In this document: positions 56,678 to 64,000 of the stretch, in pieces
How the letters are laid out: each line of letters begins with the position of its first letter
How positions within the stretch are numbered: position 1 is the stretch's first letter
Assembly: GCA_017302455.1 (NCBI GenBank)
Contig: JAFLDO010000028.1
Span: forward strand, 1-64,000
Origin: Accumulibacter sp.
Lineage (GTDB): Bacteria > Pseudomonadota > Gammaproteobacteria > Burkholderiales > Rhodocyclaceae
Length of the DNA: 64,000 bases
Direction: 5' to 3'
Translations under genes and position numbers: made by a program
The notes under the pieces: generated by a model
Seen by the model: only the letters and a program-made list of their open reading frames with translations
Told to the model about the DNA's origin: nothing
The model's database searches: none

Positions 56678-58087
56678 GTGATTCCCGCGCGGCTCGCCTT
56701 CATCGGCCTGGAGACCACCGGGGCCAATCCGTTACGGGACCGCATCACAAAGATCGGCGTGCTGGAAGCAGAGGGTGACCGGGTCTCGACCTGGAGCACT
56801 CTGGTCAACCCACAGCGGCCTATCCCTGAATTCATCCAGCAACTCAACGGTAGCCGCGACGCGACGGTGGCCGACGCCCCGACCTTCGCCCAGGTCGCCG
56901 CAGAACTGGCTGATCGCCTGCACGGGCGTCTGTTCATTGCCCATCATGCCCGCTTCAACTATGCCTTCGTCAAGCGAGAATTCCAACGTCTCGGGAAGTC
57001 CTTCCGGGCCGACGTGTTGTGTACTGTTCGTCTGTCTCGCAAGCTCTTCCCGGAACACCAGAAGCACCACCTGGAGAGTCTCATGGTCCGTCATGATTTG
57101 ACGACGGGCGTCCACTCCGGCGCCTTGGCCGCTGCCCACCTGCTTGGGCAGTTCTGGTGCGTGTTGAAACGGGAACGCGGCGAAGAGGCTCTGGCCGAAG
57201 CCATCCGTCAGCAGCTCAAGCGCCCCAGCCTGCCGCCCCACCTGGATTCTGCCCTACTCGACGATCTGCCCGAATCTCCCGGGGTGTACCTGTTCTACGG
57301 CGACAACGACGCACTTCTGTACGTGGGGAAAAGCGTCAACCTGCGTCAGCGCGTACGCGCTCACTTCGCGTCCGACCTGCGTGAGTACAAGGAGATGCGC
57401 CTCAGTCAGGAAGTGCGTCGCCTTCGCTGGCAGGAGACGGTCGGTGAGCTGGGCGCCCTGCTGCTGGAATCGCGACTGATCAAGGAATGTCAGCCGATAC
57501 ACAATCATCGGTTGCGCCGCTCTTCGGACCTGTGCACCTGGCAGTTGGTGCAGGTGGCGCCAGGCGATTGCCGGCTCAGACTGGTCAGCGGCCAGACTGC
57601 CGATTTCGTGCGCTCGAACGACCTTTTCGGTCTCTTTGCCAACCGGCGGGAAGCCACCGACAGCCTGCGCAAGGTGGCTGCAGCAAATGGACTGTGCCCG
57701 ATAATCCTCGGACTGGAGAAACCCGCCGGCCCCGGACGCCCCTGCTTTTCCCATCAGGTCAAGCATTGCCGGGGCGCCTGTGTGGGCAAGGAAGCCATCG
57801 GCGTGCACAGCGATCGCATGTTGTCGGCGCTGATGAAGCTGAAGCTCACCGCCTGGCCCTACCCCGGAGCGATCGGCGTCGTCGAGCGGGACGATTTGCG
57901 GAGAGTGGAGGAAGTCCACGTCGTCAACGGCTGGCGGCACCTGGGCAGCGCGCGCAGCGAGGTCGGAGTCCAGGAGATCCTTCTGGGTCAGTCGGGCCAG
58001 GGGCGATTCGACCGGGACACCTACAGACTGCTGGCCGCGCATCTGGGCAAGGGGCGAGTGCAGGTGCGGTTGTTGACCGAGCGGTAA
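56678..58087 (+). CDS. Exonuclease-like/GIY-YIG UvrC-family (Cho-like) protein
   Basis: The first 180 residues have the DnaQ exonuclease fold, but its catalytic acids are changed: FIGLETTG lacks the first Asp, ARFNYAF has Asn for Asp, and HSGALAAAHL lacks the last Asp. From about residue 200 a GIY-YIG nuclease follows (GVYLFYGDNDALLYVGKSVN, then LRQRVRAHF and the Glu of GALLLESRLIKE) and is apparently intact. Such fusions act as UvrC-like or Cho-like nucleases in repair. The start is uncertain: GTG 56678 suits the domain, and ATG 56531 would overlap the photolyase by 68 bases. Confidence 0.88.
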   Translation: MIPARLAFIGLETTGANPLRDRITKIGVLEAEGDRVSTWSTLVNPQRPIPEFIQQLNGSRDATVADAPTFAQVAAELADRLHGRLFIAHHARFNYAFVKREFQRLGKSFRADVLCTVRLSRKLFPEHQKHHLESLMVRHDLTTGVHSGALAAAHLLGQFWCVLKRERGEEALAEAIRQQLKRPSLPPHLDSALLDDLPESPGVYLFYGDNDALLYVGKSVNLRQRVRAHFASDLREYKEMRLSQEVRRLRWQETVGELGALLLESRLIKECQPIHNHRLRRSSDLCTWQLVQVAPGDCRLRLVSGQTADFVRSNDLFGLFANRREATDSLRKVAAANGLCPIILGLEKPAGPGRPCFSHQVKHCRGACVGKEAIGVHSDRMLSALMKLKLTAWPYPGAIGVVERDDLRRVEEVHVVNGWRHLGSARSEVGVQEILLGQSGQGRFDRDTYRLLAAHLGKGRVQVRLLTER

Positions 58088-58650
58088 CGACTCGCTAACG
58101 ACGAGAGCTTCCTGTCTTGTGTTCATCTCTTTGTCGCGGCATAGGGGAACGAGGACCGCGCCATGGCCGAGGTGCTGCTCGACCGACCGATCTCCGGGCC
58201 GCGGGGGTGGGAGCCGCGCCAGCGCTGACCCGCCCAGAAAGGCTCGATCTCGACAAGCGGCGTCTCGATGTGGCTGCCGAACCGCGGGTTGCCGGGGGGA
58301 GCTTCGCCTTCGAACTGCATGAATGTCTGACCAGACAGAGGCCTCGCTGCCCTGGGCGACATTCGCATCCTCGCGCAGGATGGGCGTTCGTGCGCAACGG
58401 CTTGCGCGGTGCGCAGGGCCACAGTAGAGTCGCCGACGTCCATCGGTGAGAAGCGACCTGTCTATCTTCACGCGCCGCCGAGAGATGGCAACAAGAGAAA
58501 ATCTCCGCCGACGGCGATCAGGCACGGGCACGGGCACGGGCACGGCAGAAATTCTTCCCCAAGCGCCAAGAAAGAGCCGACCGGAAGGGAGAACAGCCTG
58601 CGCCAAGCCCAAAAACCTCCCACCGGCTGCTGGTCCGGCGGCGGCCCAAC
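58088..58650. other. Gene-free stretch before tRNA-Thr, with a hexamer repeat
   Basis: No convincing gene is seen; a minus-strand frame at 58123-58443 has no family features and is probably chance. A GGGCAC tandem repeat occupies 58522-58547. Confidence 0.4.
58522..58547. repeat. GGGCAC hexamer tandem repeat
   Basis: About 4.3 perfect copies of GGGCAC occupy 26 bases in an apparently non-coding region. Confidence 0.8.
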
Positions 58651-58676
58651 AAAAAGCCCCGGCTTGTGACCGGGGC
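58651..58676 (-). terminator. Intrinsic terminator of tRNA-Thr
   Basis: Read on the minus strand, a perfect 7-bp GCCCCGG/CCGGGGC stem with a 7-base loop is followed by TTTTT (58651-58655). It ends 17 bases after the tRNA. Confidence 0.85.
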
Positions 58677-58692
58677 CAAGTGCTTGATTTAC

Positions 58693-58768
58693 TGGTGCCG
58701 CTGGACGGAATCGAACTGTCGACCTTCGCATTACGAATGCGCTGCTCTACCGACTGAGCTACAGCGGC
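58693..58768 (-). tRNA. tRNA-Thr (anticodon CGT)
   Basis: A 76-base tRNA including CCA. The acceptor GCCGCTG pairs with CAGCGGC. The D-loop region reads AGCTCAGTCGGTAGAGC, the anticodon loop TTCGTAA contains CGT, and the T-loop reads AGTTCGATTCC. Encoded CCA is present. Confidence 0.96.
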
Positions 58769-58891
58769 ACGGCCATGCTTCAGGCGCATGCAGGAGCGGT
58801 ATTCTAGCAGCGCCGACCGAGATTTGGAACCTCTATTTCTCGCGGTCGCGGTCCGCCCAATCCTCGCTTTCGTGGCCCGTCAGCAGGTGCG

Positions 58892-60247
58892 CTAATCGAG
58901 TCTGGCCAGTGTCGACTTGGCCAGCGGCGGGTTCTTGGCCAGGTATTTCCGGATTCCCGAGAAAATCGCTTCGGCCATCTTGTCCTGGTAGGCGTCGTCG
59001 TTCAAGCGCTTCTCCTCCTCGGGATTCGAGATGAAGGCCGTTTCGACGAGGATCGACGGGATGTCGGGGGCTTTCAACACCGCAAAGCCGGCCTGCTCGA
59101 CACTGGCCTTGTGCAAGCGGTTGATGCCGCCGAGTTCGCCGAGTACCGCCTTGCCAAGCTTGAGGCTGTCGTTGATCGTCGCCGTTTGCGAGAGATCCAG
59201 CAACGTGCGGGCCAGGATCGGATCCTTGACGTCGATATTGACGCCACCGATCAGATCGGCGGCGTTCTCCTTCTGCGCCAGATAGCGCGCGGCCGAACTC
59301 GAGGCACCGCTTTCCGACAGGACGAATACCGACGACCCGTTCGCATCGGGCCTGACAAAGGCATCGGCATGGATCGAAACGAAGAGGTCGGACTGGATTC
59401 GCCGGGCTTTCTGCACACGCGCGTGCAGGGGAACGAAGAAGTCGGAATCGCGCGTCAGCACGGCGCGCATGTTCGGCTCGGCCTCGATCTTGGCACGCAG
59501 GCGCTTGGCCACCGCCAGCGTGACGTTCTTCTCATAGCTGCCGCCGCTGCCGATGGCTCCCGGATCCTCGCCGCCGTGCCCCGGATCAAGGGTGATGGTG
59601 ACCAGGCGATCGACGACTGGCCGGCCCTGTCGCTTGGCTGCCGGCTTCTGCTCGGCGACCTGCTCGGGCTTCTGGCTGGCTTTCGTTTCCACCACCACCT
59701 CGGGTCGGCTCTCGGTCTTGATGGCGGGCCGGGTCTCGACCAGCGCGGGTCGCGCCTCGTTGCCGTCAAGCAGCGAGAGCAGCGGATCGGGCGGGTTCAA
59801 GGGATAGACGTCGAGCACCAGGCGATGCCCGTAACCGCCAACCGGCGGCAGGACGAAAACCTGGGGATTGGCCTCGCCCTTCAGTTCCATCACCAGGCGC
59901 ACGACACCCGGCTTGTAACGCCCGGCGCGCAGCAGTTTGATGTTTGGATCGTTGGGGGCCACCTTGTTGCCGAGGCCATCGAGGACATTGTTGAATTCGA
60001 CACCTTCGAGGTCGACCACCAGACGTTCCGGGTCCTTGACGATGAAGTGTGTGTACTTCAGCGGTGCGGTATGTTCGATGGCCACCCGCGTATAGTCTGC
60101 CGCCGGCCAGATGCGTACCGCGAGAATGCCCGTGTTGCGATTGGTGGCCGCCTGCGACAGCGGAGTGACCGTGAGAAACAGCGAAGCGCCGGCCAGCTTG
60201 ATCAGTCGGCGGCGTCCGGCAAGCCGCTCTTCAGCATGTTCAGACAT
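58892..60247 (-). CDS. amiC: N-acetylmuramoyl-L-alanine amidase (AmiC type)
   Basis: A 451-residue periplasmic cell-division amidase. A twin-arginine-like signal (GRRRLIKLAGASLFLTV) is followed by the AMIN domain (VRIWPAADYTRVAIEH to about residue 150), a linker, and a zinc amidase domain: LDPGHGGEDPGAIG, SIHADAF, and the C-terminal Glu in PSILVETAFISNPEEE. It splits septal peptidoglycan during daughter-cell separation. Its start overlaps the tsaE stop by 46 bases. Confidence 0.94.
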   Translation of the reverse strand: MSEHAEERLAGRRRLIKLAGASLFLTVTPLSQAATNRNTGILAVRIWPAADYTRVAIEHTAPLKYTHFIVKDPERLVVDLEGVEFNNVLDGLGNKVAPNDPNIKLLRAGRYKPGVVRLVMELKGEANPQVFVLPPVGGYGHRLVLDVYPLNPPDPLLSLLDGNEARPALVETRPAIKTESRPEVVVETKASQKPEQVAEQKPAAKRQGRPVVDRLVTITLDPGHGGEDPGAIGSGGSYEKNVTLAVAKRLRAKIEAEPNMRAVLTRDSDFFVPLHARVQKARRIQSDLFVSIHADAFVRPDANGSSVFVLSESGASSSAARYLAQKENAADLIGGVNIDVKDPILARTLLDLSQTATINDSLKLGKAVLGELGGINRLHKASVEQAGFAVLKAPDIPSILVETAFISNPEEEKRLNDDAYQDKMAEAIFSGIRKYLAKNPPLAKSTLARLD

Positions 60248-60705
60248 TCTTGCCCCTTCTCGCTACACGCGACGAACTCCAGTGTCCGCCCCGGCTCGGC
60301 AAACTGGAAGCGAACGACGAGATCTGGCGCTGGCCCGTATTCGGCAGCCTTTTCGGGCCACTCGACCAGGCAAATCGCATCGTCACGGAAGTACTCGCCA
60401 AGCCCTGCATCCAAGAACTCTTCTGGAAAGTTGAAACGATAGAAATCAAAGTGATACCAGTATATCCTCGAAATCACATAAATTTCAACCAATGTGTAGG
60501 TAGGGCTTTTGACCGGCCCGGCATGGCCGCATGCGCGCAACAGCGAACGAACGAGGGTGGTCTTGCCCGTGCCGAGGTCGCCGTCGAGCCAGACGACCAC
60601 GCCAGGCGCCAGCGCCGGGGCCAGGTGGCGACCCAGTCCGCTGGTCGCCGCTTCGTCCGGCAGGTGCAGGGTGAGTGAGGACTGGTTATGATCCGGGCTA
60701 TGCAA
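60202..60705 (-). CDS. tsaE: tRNA threonylcarbamoyladenosine biosynthesis ATPase TsaE
   Basis: A 167-residue ATPase of the TsaB/D/E complex, which forms t6A at position 37 of ANN-decoding tRNAs. Walker A GDLGTGKTTLV, SPTYTLVEIY and HFDFYR and EWPEKA are intact. The start is a TTG at 60705 with GGAG 8 bases upstream; no ATG precedes the conserved N-terminus. Its 3' end overlaps amiC by 46 bases, a common coupling. Its 5' end overlaps the divergent queG start by up to 18 bases. Confidence 0.9.
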   Translation of the reverse strand: MHSPDHNQSSLTLHLPDEAATSGLGRHLAPALAPGVVVWLDGDLGTGKTTLVRSLLRACGHAGPVKSPTYTLVEIYVISRIYWYHFDFYRFNFPEEFLDAGLGEYFRDDAICLVEWPEKAAEYGPAPDLVVRFQFAEPGRTLEFVACSEKGQECLNMLKSGLPDAAD

Positions 60706-61848
60706 GAAAGTCACTCCCAAACAGGTGGCGACGTCGGCCCGGCTGACGAGCGCGCCGAAAACTACGCCTACGCCGCATTGGCGAGAAGGATCAAGGATTG
60801 GGGACAGGAACTCGGCTTCGCCGCGATTGGCATTGCCGGCATCGACGTGACGGCGGCGACTCCGTGGCTGCGGCGCTGGCTGGCGCTGGGCCGTCACGGC
60901 GAAATGCATTATATGGCCAAACACGCCGGGCTGCGGGGCGCACCCGAGCGGTTGGTGCCGGGTACGCTGTCGGTCATTTCGGCCCGCCTGGCGTACTGGC
61001 CGGCCGCTGCCGACGCCCGACAGGTGCTCGCCGACGGCGACCAGGCCTATGTCTCCCGCTATGCGCTTGGCCGCGACTACCACAAGACGGTTCGCCAGCG
61101 ACTCCAGAAACTCGCCGATCGGATCCGGCAGGCAGTCGCGGCGCTCGATCACGGCGAGCCCTTTGCCTGCCGCGTGTTCTCCGACTCGGCACCGGTCCTG
61201 GAAACCGAATTTGCCTCCAGATCGGGGATCGCCTGGCGCGGCAAGCACACGCTGTCGCTGACACGCGGCGGTTCGTGGCATTTCCTCGGCGAGATCTACA
61301 CCAATCTGCCGCTACCGCATGACGCCGCGGTCGCTGATCACTGCGGCGACTGCCGGCGTTGCCTCGAGGCCTGCCCCACCGCGGCGATCGTGGCACCGTA
61401 TGAGGTGGACGCCCGCCGCTGCATTTCCTACCTGACGATCGAATTGCCGGGCGCCATTCCCGTCGCGCTGCGGCCGCTGGTCGGCAACCGCATCTACGGG
61501 TGCGACGACTGCCAGTTGTACTGTCCGTGGAACCGCTTTGCGCGCCTCGGCGACCGCGATTTTGCCGTTCGCAACGGCCTCGACGCCGTGCCGTTGGCGG
61601 AGTTGTTCGCGTGGAGCGAAGACGACTTCGGCCAGCGGCTGGCCGGCAGCCCGATTCGCCGGATCGGGCACGCGCGCTGGCTACGCAACATCGCCGTCGC
61701 ACTCGGCAACGCCGCCAGTTCGCCGGCGATCATCGCGGCGCTGCGCTCACGACTGCAGGACCCGTCACTGCTGGTACGCGAGCACGTCGACTGGGCGCTC
61801 GCGCAACACGCCGCCAGAGACCAGCCAGCCGCGCCGGCCGGCCGCTGA
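60688..61848 (+). CDS. queG: Epoxyqueuosine reductase QueG
   Basis: The last step in queuosine synthesis, reducing epoxyqueuosine at tRNA position 34, with cobalamin and two 4Fe-4S clusters. The 386-residue protein has the DUF1730 N-terminal region (GRHGEMHYMAKH) and ferredoxin-type motifs CGDCRRCLEACPTAAI and CDDCQLYCPWN. A C-terminal HEAT-like segment (RRIGHARWLRNIAVALGN) is present. The start may be ATG 60688 or 60700; either overlaps the divergent tsaE start. Confidence 0.93.
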   Translation: MIRAMQESHSQTGGDVGPADERAENYAYAALARRIKDWGQELGFAAIGIAGIDVTAATPWLRRWLALGRHGEMHYMAKHAGLRGAPERLVPGTLSVISARLAYWPAAADARQVLADGDQAYVSRYALGRDYHKTVRQRLQKLADRIRQAVAALDHGEPFACRVFSDSAPVLETEFASRSGIAWRGKHTLSLTRGGSWHFLGEIYTNLPLPHDAAVADHCGDCRRCLEACPTAAIVAPYEVDARRCISYLTIELPGAIPVALRPLVGNRIYGCDDCQLYCPWNRFARLGDRDFAVRNGLDAVPLAELFAWSEDDFGQRLAGSPIRRIGHARWLRNIAVALGNAASSPAIIAALRSRLQDPSLLVREHVDWALAQHAARDQPAAPAGR

Positions 61849-61923
61849 CGAAGAATTCCACGCGTTGGCCTGCCCCGAAGCGCTCCACGCGCGCCGGGAC
61901 GCTTGGACAGGTCGCCAGCTCGC

Positions 61924-63564
61924 TCACATGTTGGGATAGTTCGGCCCACCGCCGCCCTCGGGTGCCACCCAACGGATGTTTTGCGTCGGATCCTTGATAT
62001 CGCAGGTCTTGCAATGCACGCAGTTCGAGGCGTTGATCTGCAGGCGCGGGCCGCTAGCTTCGTCGACTATTTCGTACACCCCGGCCGGGCAGTAACGTTG
62101 TTCAGGCGATGCGTATTCCTTGAAATTGACCGCTATGGCCTTGCTGCTGTCGAGCAGTTGCAGGTGGACCGGCTGGTCTTCCTCATGTGCGGTATTGGAC
62201 ATGAACACCGACGACAGCCGATCGAAGGTCACTTCGCCGTCCGGCTTGGGATACTGGATCGGCTGGAAGCGCGCGGCGGGCTGAAGCTGTTCGTGGTCGC
62301 TGGTCCTGTCCTTGAGCGTGAAGAACATCCGCCCGCCGAACAGATTCTGCTGGATCCAGTTGAAGGCACCGCCGAGAAAGGTCCCGAACTTGTGCAGCGC
62401 CGGCCCGAAATTGCGCGCCTGATGAAGCTCGGCATAGAGCCAGGAGTCCCGGAAGGCCTGCGCGTAGGCGACCAGATCGCTACGCCCCGAATCGCCTGCG
62501 TGCAGTGCCGCACCGACCGTCTCGGCGGCGAGCATCCCGGACTTCATCGCCGTGTGGATGCCCTTGATCTTGGCGAAATTGAGCGTCCCGGCGTCGCAAC
62601 CGAGCAGCAAACCGCCGGGGAACGTCTGCTTCGGCAGGCTGTTGAGCCCACCCTTGGTAATGGCCCGCGCGCCGTAGCACAGGCGCTTGCCGCCTTCCAG
62701 GTATTTGTGGATTTCGGCCTGCGACTTGAAGCGCTGGAACTCCTCGAAGGGCGACAGATAGGGATTGGCGTAGTTGAGATCGGCGATCAGACCGACGACG
62801 ACCTGATTGTCTTCCATATGGTAGAGGAAGGAACCACCGGTGGCGCCGTGCTCGCTGAGCGGCCAGCCGGCACCGTGAACGACGAGCCCCGGCTTGTGCT
62901 TGGCCGGATCGACCTGCCACAGTTCCTTGATACCGATGCCGTAATGCTGCGCCGTCGCGCCGGCGGCGAGATCGTACCTGGCGATCAACTCCTTGCCGAG
63001 CTGGCCGCGTGCGCCTTCGGCAAACAGTGTGTACTTGCCGTGCAATTCGATTCCGGGCTGGAAACTATCCTTCGCCTCGCCCTGCTTGTCGCGTCCGAGA
63101 TCGCCGGTCGCCACACCCTTGACCGAGCCGTCCTCGTGGTAGAGCACCTCGGCGGCGGCAAAACCCGGAAAGATCTCGACACCGAGGGCTTCAGCCTGCT
63201 CGGCCAGCCAACGGCAAAGCGTCCCCAGGCTGATCACGAAGTTGCCCGTGTTATGCATCGGCGTGGGGACGGCAAAACCCGGCAAGCGGGTCGCTGCGCT
63301 CTGGCTGCGATAGAGGAAGACCTGGTCCTCACTGACCGGCGTGTTCACCGGTGCTCCTCTCGCCTGCCAGTCGGGAAGCAGCTCATCGAGCGCCCGGGTC
63401 TCGAACAACGCCCCGGAAAGGATGTGCGCCCCCACCTCGGAACCCTTCTCGAGCACCATGACCCCGAGGTCGGGATTGATCTGCTTGAGACGAATCGCCG
63501 CACACAGACCCGCCGGCCCGGCGCCGACAACCACTACGTCATACTCCATCGCTTCACGTTCCAT
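61924..63564 (-). CDS. Electron transfer flavoprotein-ubiquinone oxidoreductase
   Basis: A 546-residue flavo-iron-sulfur enzyme passing electrons from ETF, fed by acyl-CoA dehydrogenases, to the quinone pool at the inner membrane. The FAD motif VVVGAGPAGLCAAIRL, the ubiquinone/membrane region (GAFNWIQQNLF-type) and a C-terminal 4Fe-4S site (CPAGVYE, then NCVHCKTCDIKDPTQ) are present. The ATG has GAGGAG upstream. Its usual partner genes, etfA and etfB, are not adjacent. Confidence 0.94.
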   Translation of the reverse strand: MEREAMEYDVVVVGAGPAGLCAAIRLKQINPDLGVMVLEKGSEVGAHILSGALFETRALDELLPDWQARGAPVNTPVSEDQVFLYRSQSAATRLPGFAVPTPMHNTGNFVISLGTLCRWLAEQAEALGVEIFPGFAAAEVLYHEDGSVKGVATGDLGRDKQGEAKDSFQPGIELHGKYTLFAEGARGQLGKELIARYDLAAGATAQHYGIGIKELWQVDPAKHKPGLVVHGAGWPLSEHGATGGSFLYHMEDNQVVVGLIADLNYANPYLSPFEEFQRFKSQAEIHKYLEGGKRLCYGARAITKGGLNSLPKQTFPGGLLLGCDAGTLNFAKIKGIHTAMKSGMLAAETVGAALHAGDSGRSDLVAYAQAFRDSWLYAELHQARNFGPALHKFGTFLGGAFNWIQQNLFGGRMFFTLKDRTSDHEQLQPAARFQPIQYPKPDGEVTFDRLSSVFMSNTAHEEDQPVHLQLLDSSKAIAVNFKEYASPEQRYCPAGVYEIVDEASGPRLQINASNCVHCKTCDIKDPTQNIRWVAPEGGGGPNYPNM

Positions 63565-63978
63565 CGCAACTCCTCAAGGTTTTCTCTGAATCGGTCCGGA
63601 CCCGCCCACAGGTCCAACGAACCAGGCAGATCGTTCACGCCGCACAGCCAACAACCCCACTACCTACCGGCGTATACCGCAGCTAGGGAGTTCGGTCAAG
63701 CGGCTGGCGACGGCGAGGCATCTCGCCACTGCAAGCGGGACGATTCGAAGGACGACAGGCGGCCACGCCGAATCCAGATCAAGTGGCGCCGCAGCACGTA
63801 CAACAGCCGACTCGCGCGATTCTGCCGCCTGAGCGACACACCCGCGCATCGAGAAACCGAAGTAAGGCCGTGGTCCTTTCCCGCCCAGGCACGACACTTG
63901 GGCGGCAAGCAAAAATAACTTGAACAATACGAGTTATTCGTCATTTTTCCGGGGTATCAACCGGTAGTTCCATTCGCC
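63565..63978. other. Gene-free stretch upstream of the ETF oxidoreductase gene
   Basis: No gene is seen on either strand. It should hold the minus-strand promoter of the ETF-QO gene and, at its right end, regulatory sequence for the partial gene starting at 63979. An inverted repeat lies at 63914-63938. Confidence 0.4.
63914..63938. repeat. 7-bp inverted repeat before a partial gene
   Basis: AATAACT (63914-63920) and AGTTATT (63932-63938) flank an 11-base AT-rich loop, about 40 bases ahead of ATG 63979. It could be an operator. Confidence 0.4.
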
Positions 63979-64000
63979 ATGAAACGCGTCGCGCTCGATA
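63979..64000 (+). CDS. Possible gene start cut off by the window edge
   Basis: ATG opens a frame reading MKRVALD to the end. Too short to identify. The preceding bases contain no strong ribosome site. Confidence 0.25.

Noticed and set aside
58123..58443. Minus-strand frame of 106 codons before tRNA-Thr
   Set aside because: No recognisable family, no clear ribosome site; left as non-coding.
61903..63918. Plus-strand frame of 671 codons opposite ETF-QO
   Set aside because: No domain features; the minus strand encodes a complete ETF-ubiquinone oxidoreductase.

Overview
The window is 64 kb of GC-rich, gene-dense chromosome. It most resembles a betaproteobacterium of the Rhodocyclales, and a 'Candidatus Accumulibacter'-like lineage is a reasonable guess. 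This rests on overall base composition, a polyhydroxyalkanoate granule protein, a GcvA-type regulator, a CbrA-like transporter-kinase, an Accumulibacter-style TsaE and an IS1380-type transposase remnant. The assignment is inference; there is no rRNA or other decisive marker here.

Layout. 0-15.4 kb: the 3' part of a YhaN-like ATPase, a DUF1345 membrane protein, a SUMF1-fold lipoprotein, citrate synthase, and a lactate module (FAD/Fe-S D-lactate dehydrogenase plus permease) divergent from a FadR/LldR-type regulator with a perfect operator palindrome between them. A diheme cytochrome c and a three-gene cluster follow: a zinc-ribbon kinase-like protein, a VWA protein and a divergent adenylosuccinate-synthetase paralogue. 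15.4-30.7 kb: an accessory island. It opens with a wrecked helicase gene and IS1380 transposase debris, then a tightly overlapping IHF-like/SEC-C/small-protein operon. A five-gene minus-strand defence operon follows: hsdR, hsdM, a DUF1016 nuclease, hsdS and a 1265-residue SIR2 protein resembling Dsr1. The island abuts tRNA-Ser(CGA) and serS.

30.7-45.7 kb: serS, rarA, a WS/DGAT acyltransferase, a phasin, a LysR regulator and a thioesterase. Next is a signalling cluster: a small membrane protein, a CbrA-like symporter-histidine kinase, a lone receiver, a degenerate histidine kinase fused to a DnaQ-like exonuclease, and a CBS-DUF294 protein. 45.7-50.1 kb: menB, menC (menaquinone genes, noteworthy in a betaproteobacterium) and a UvrD/Rep-type helicase. 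50.4-58.1 kb: an ABC1 kinase, small membrane proteins, and a probably light-responsive divergent cluster (SDR; Trp-rich protein, FAD oxidoreductase, Fe-S photolyase, UvrC-like protein). 58.7-64 kb: tRNA-Thr(CGT), AmiC-type amidase, tsaE, queG and ETF-ubiquinone oxidoreductase.

The best candidates for undescribed biology are the kinase-like/VWA/PurA-like cluster, the IHF-like/SEC-C operon, the SIR2 gene translationally coupled to a type I restriction system with an extra nuclease, and the histidine-kinase/exonuclease fusion inside a CbrA-type signalling locus. Several proteins carry visible active-site losses: a kinase-like protein without DFG, an SDR without its Tyr, and an exonuclease domain without its Asp residues.
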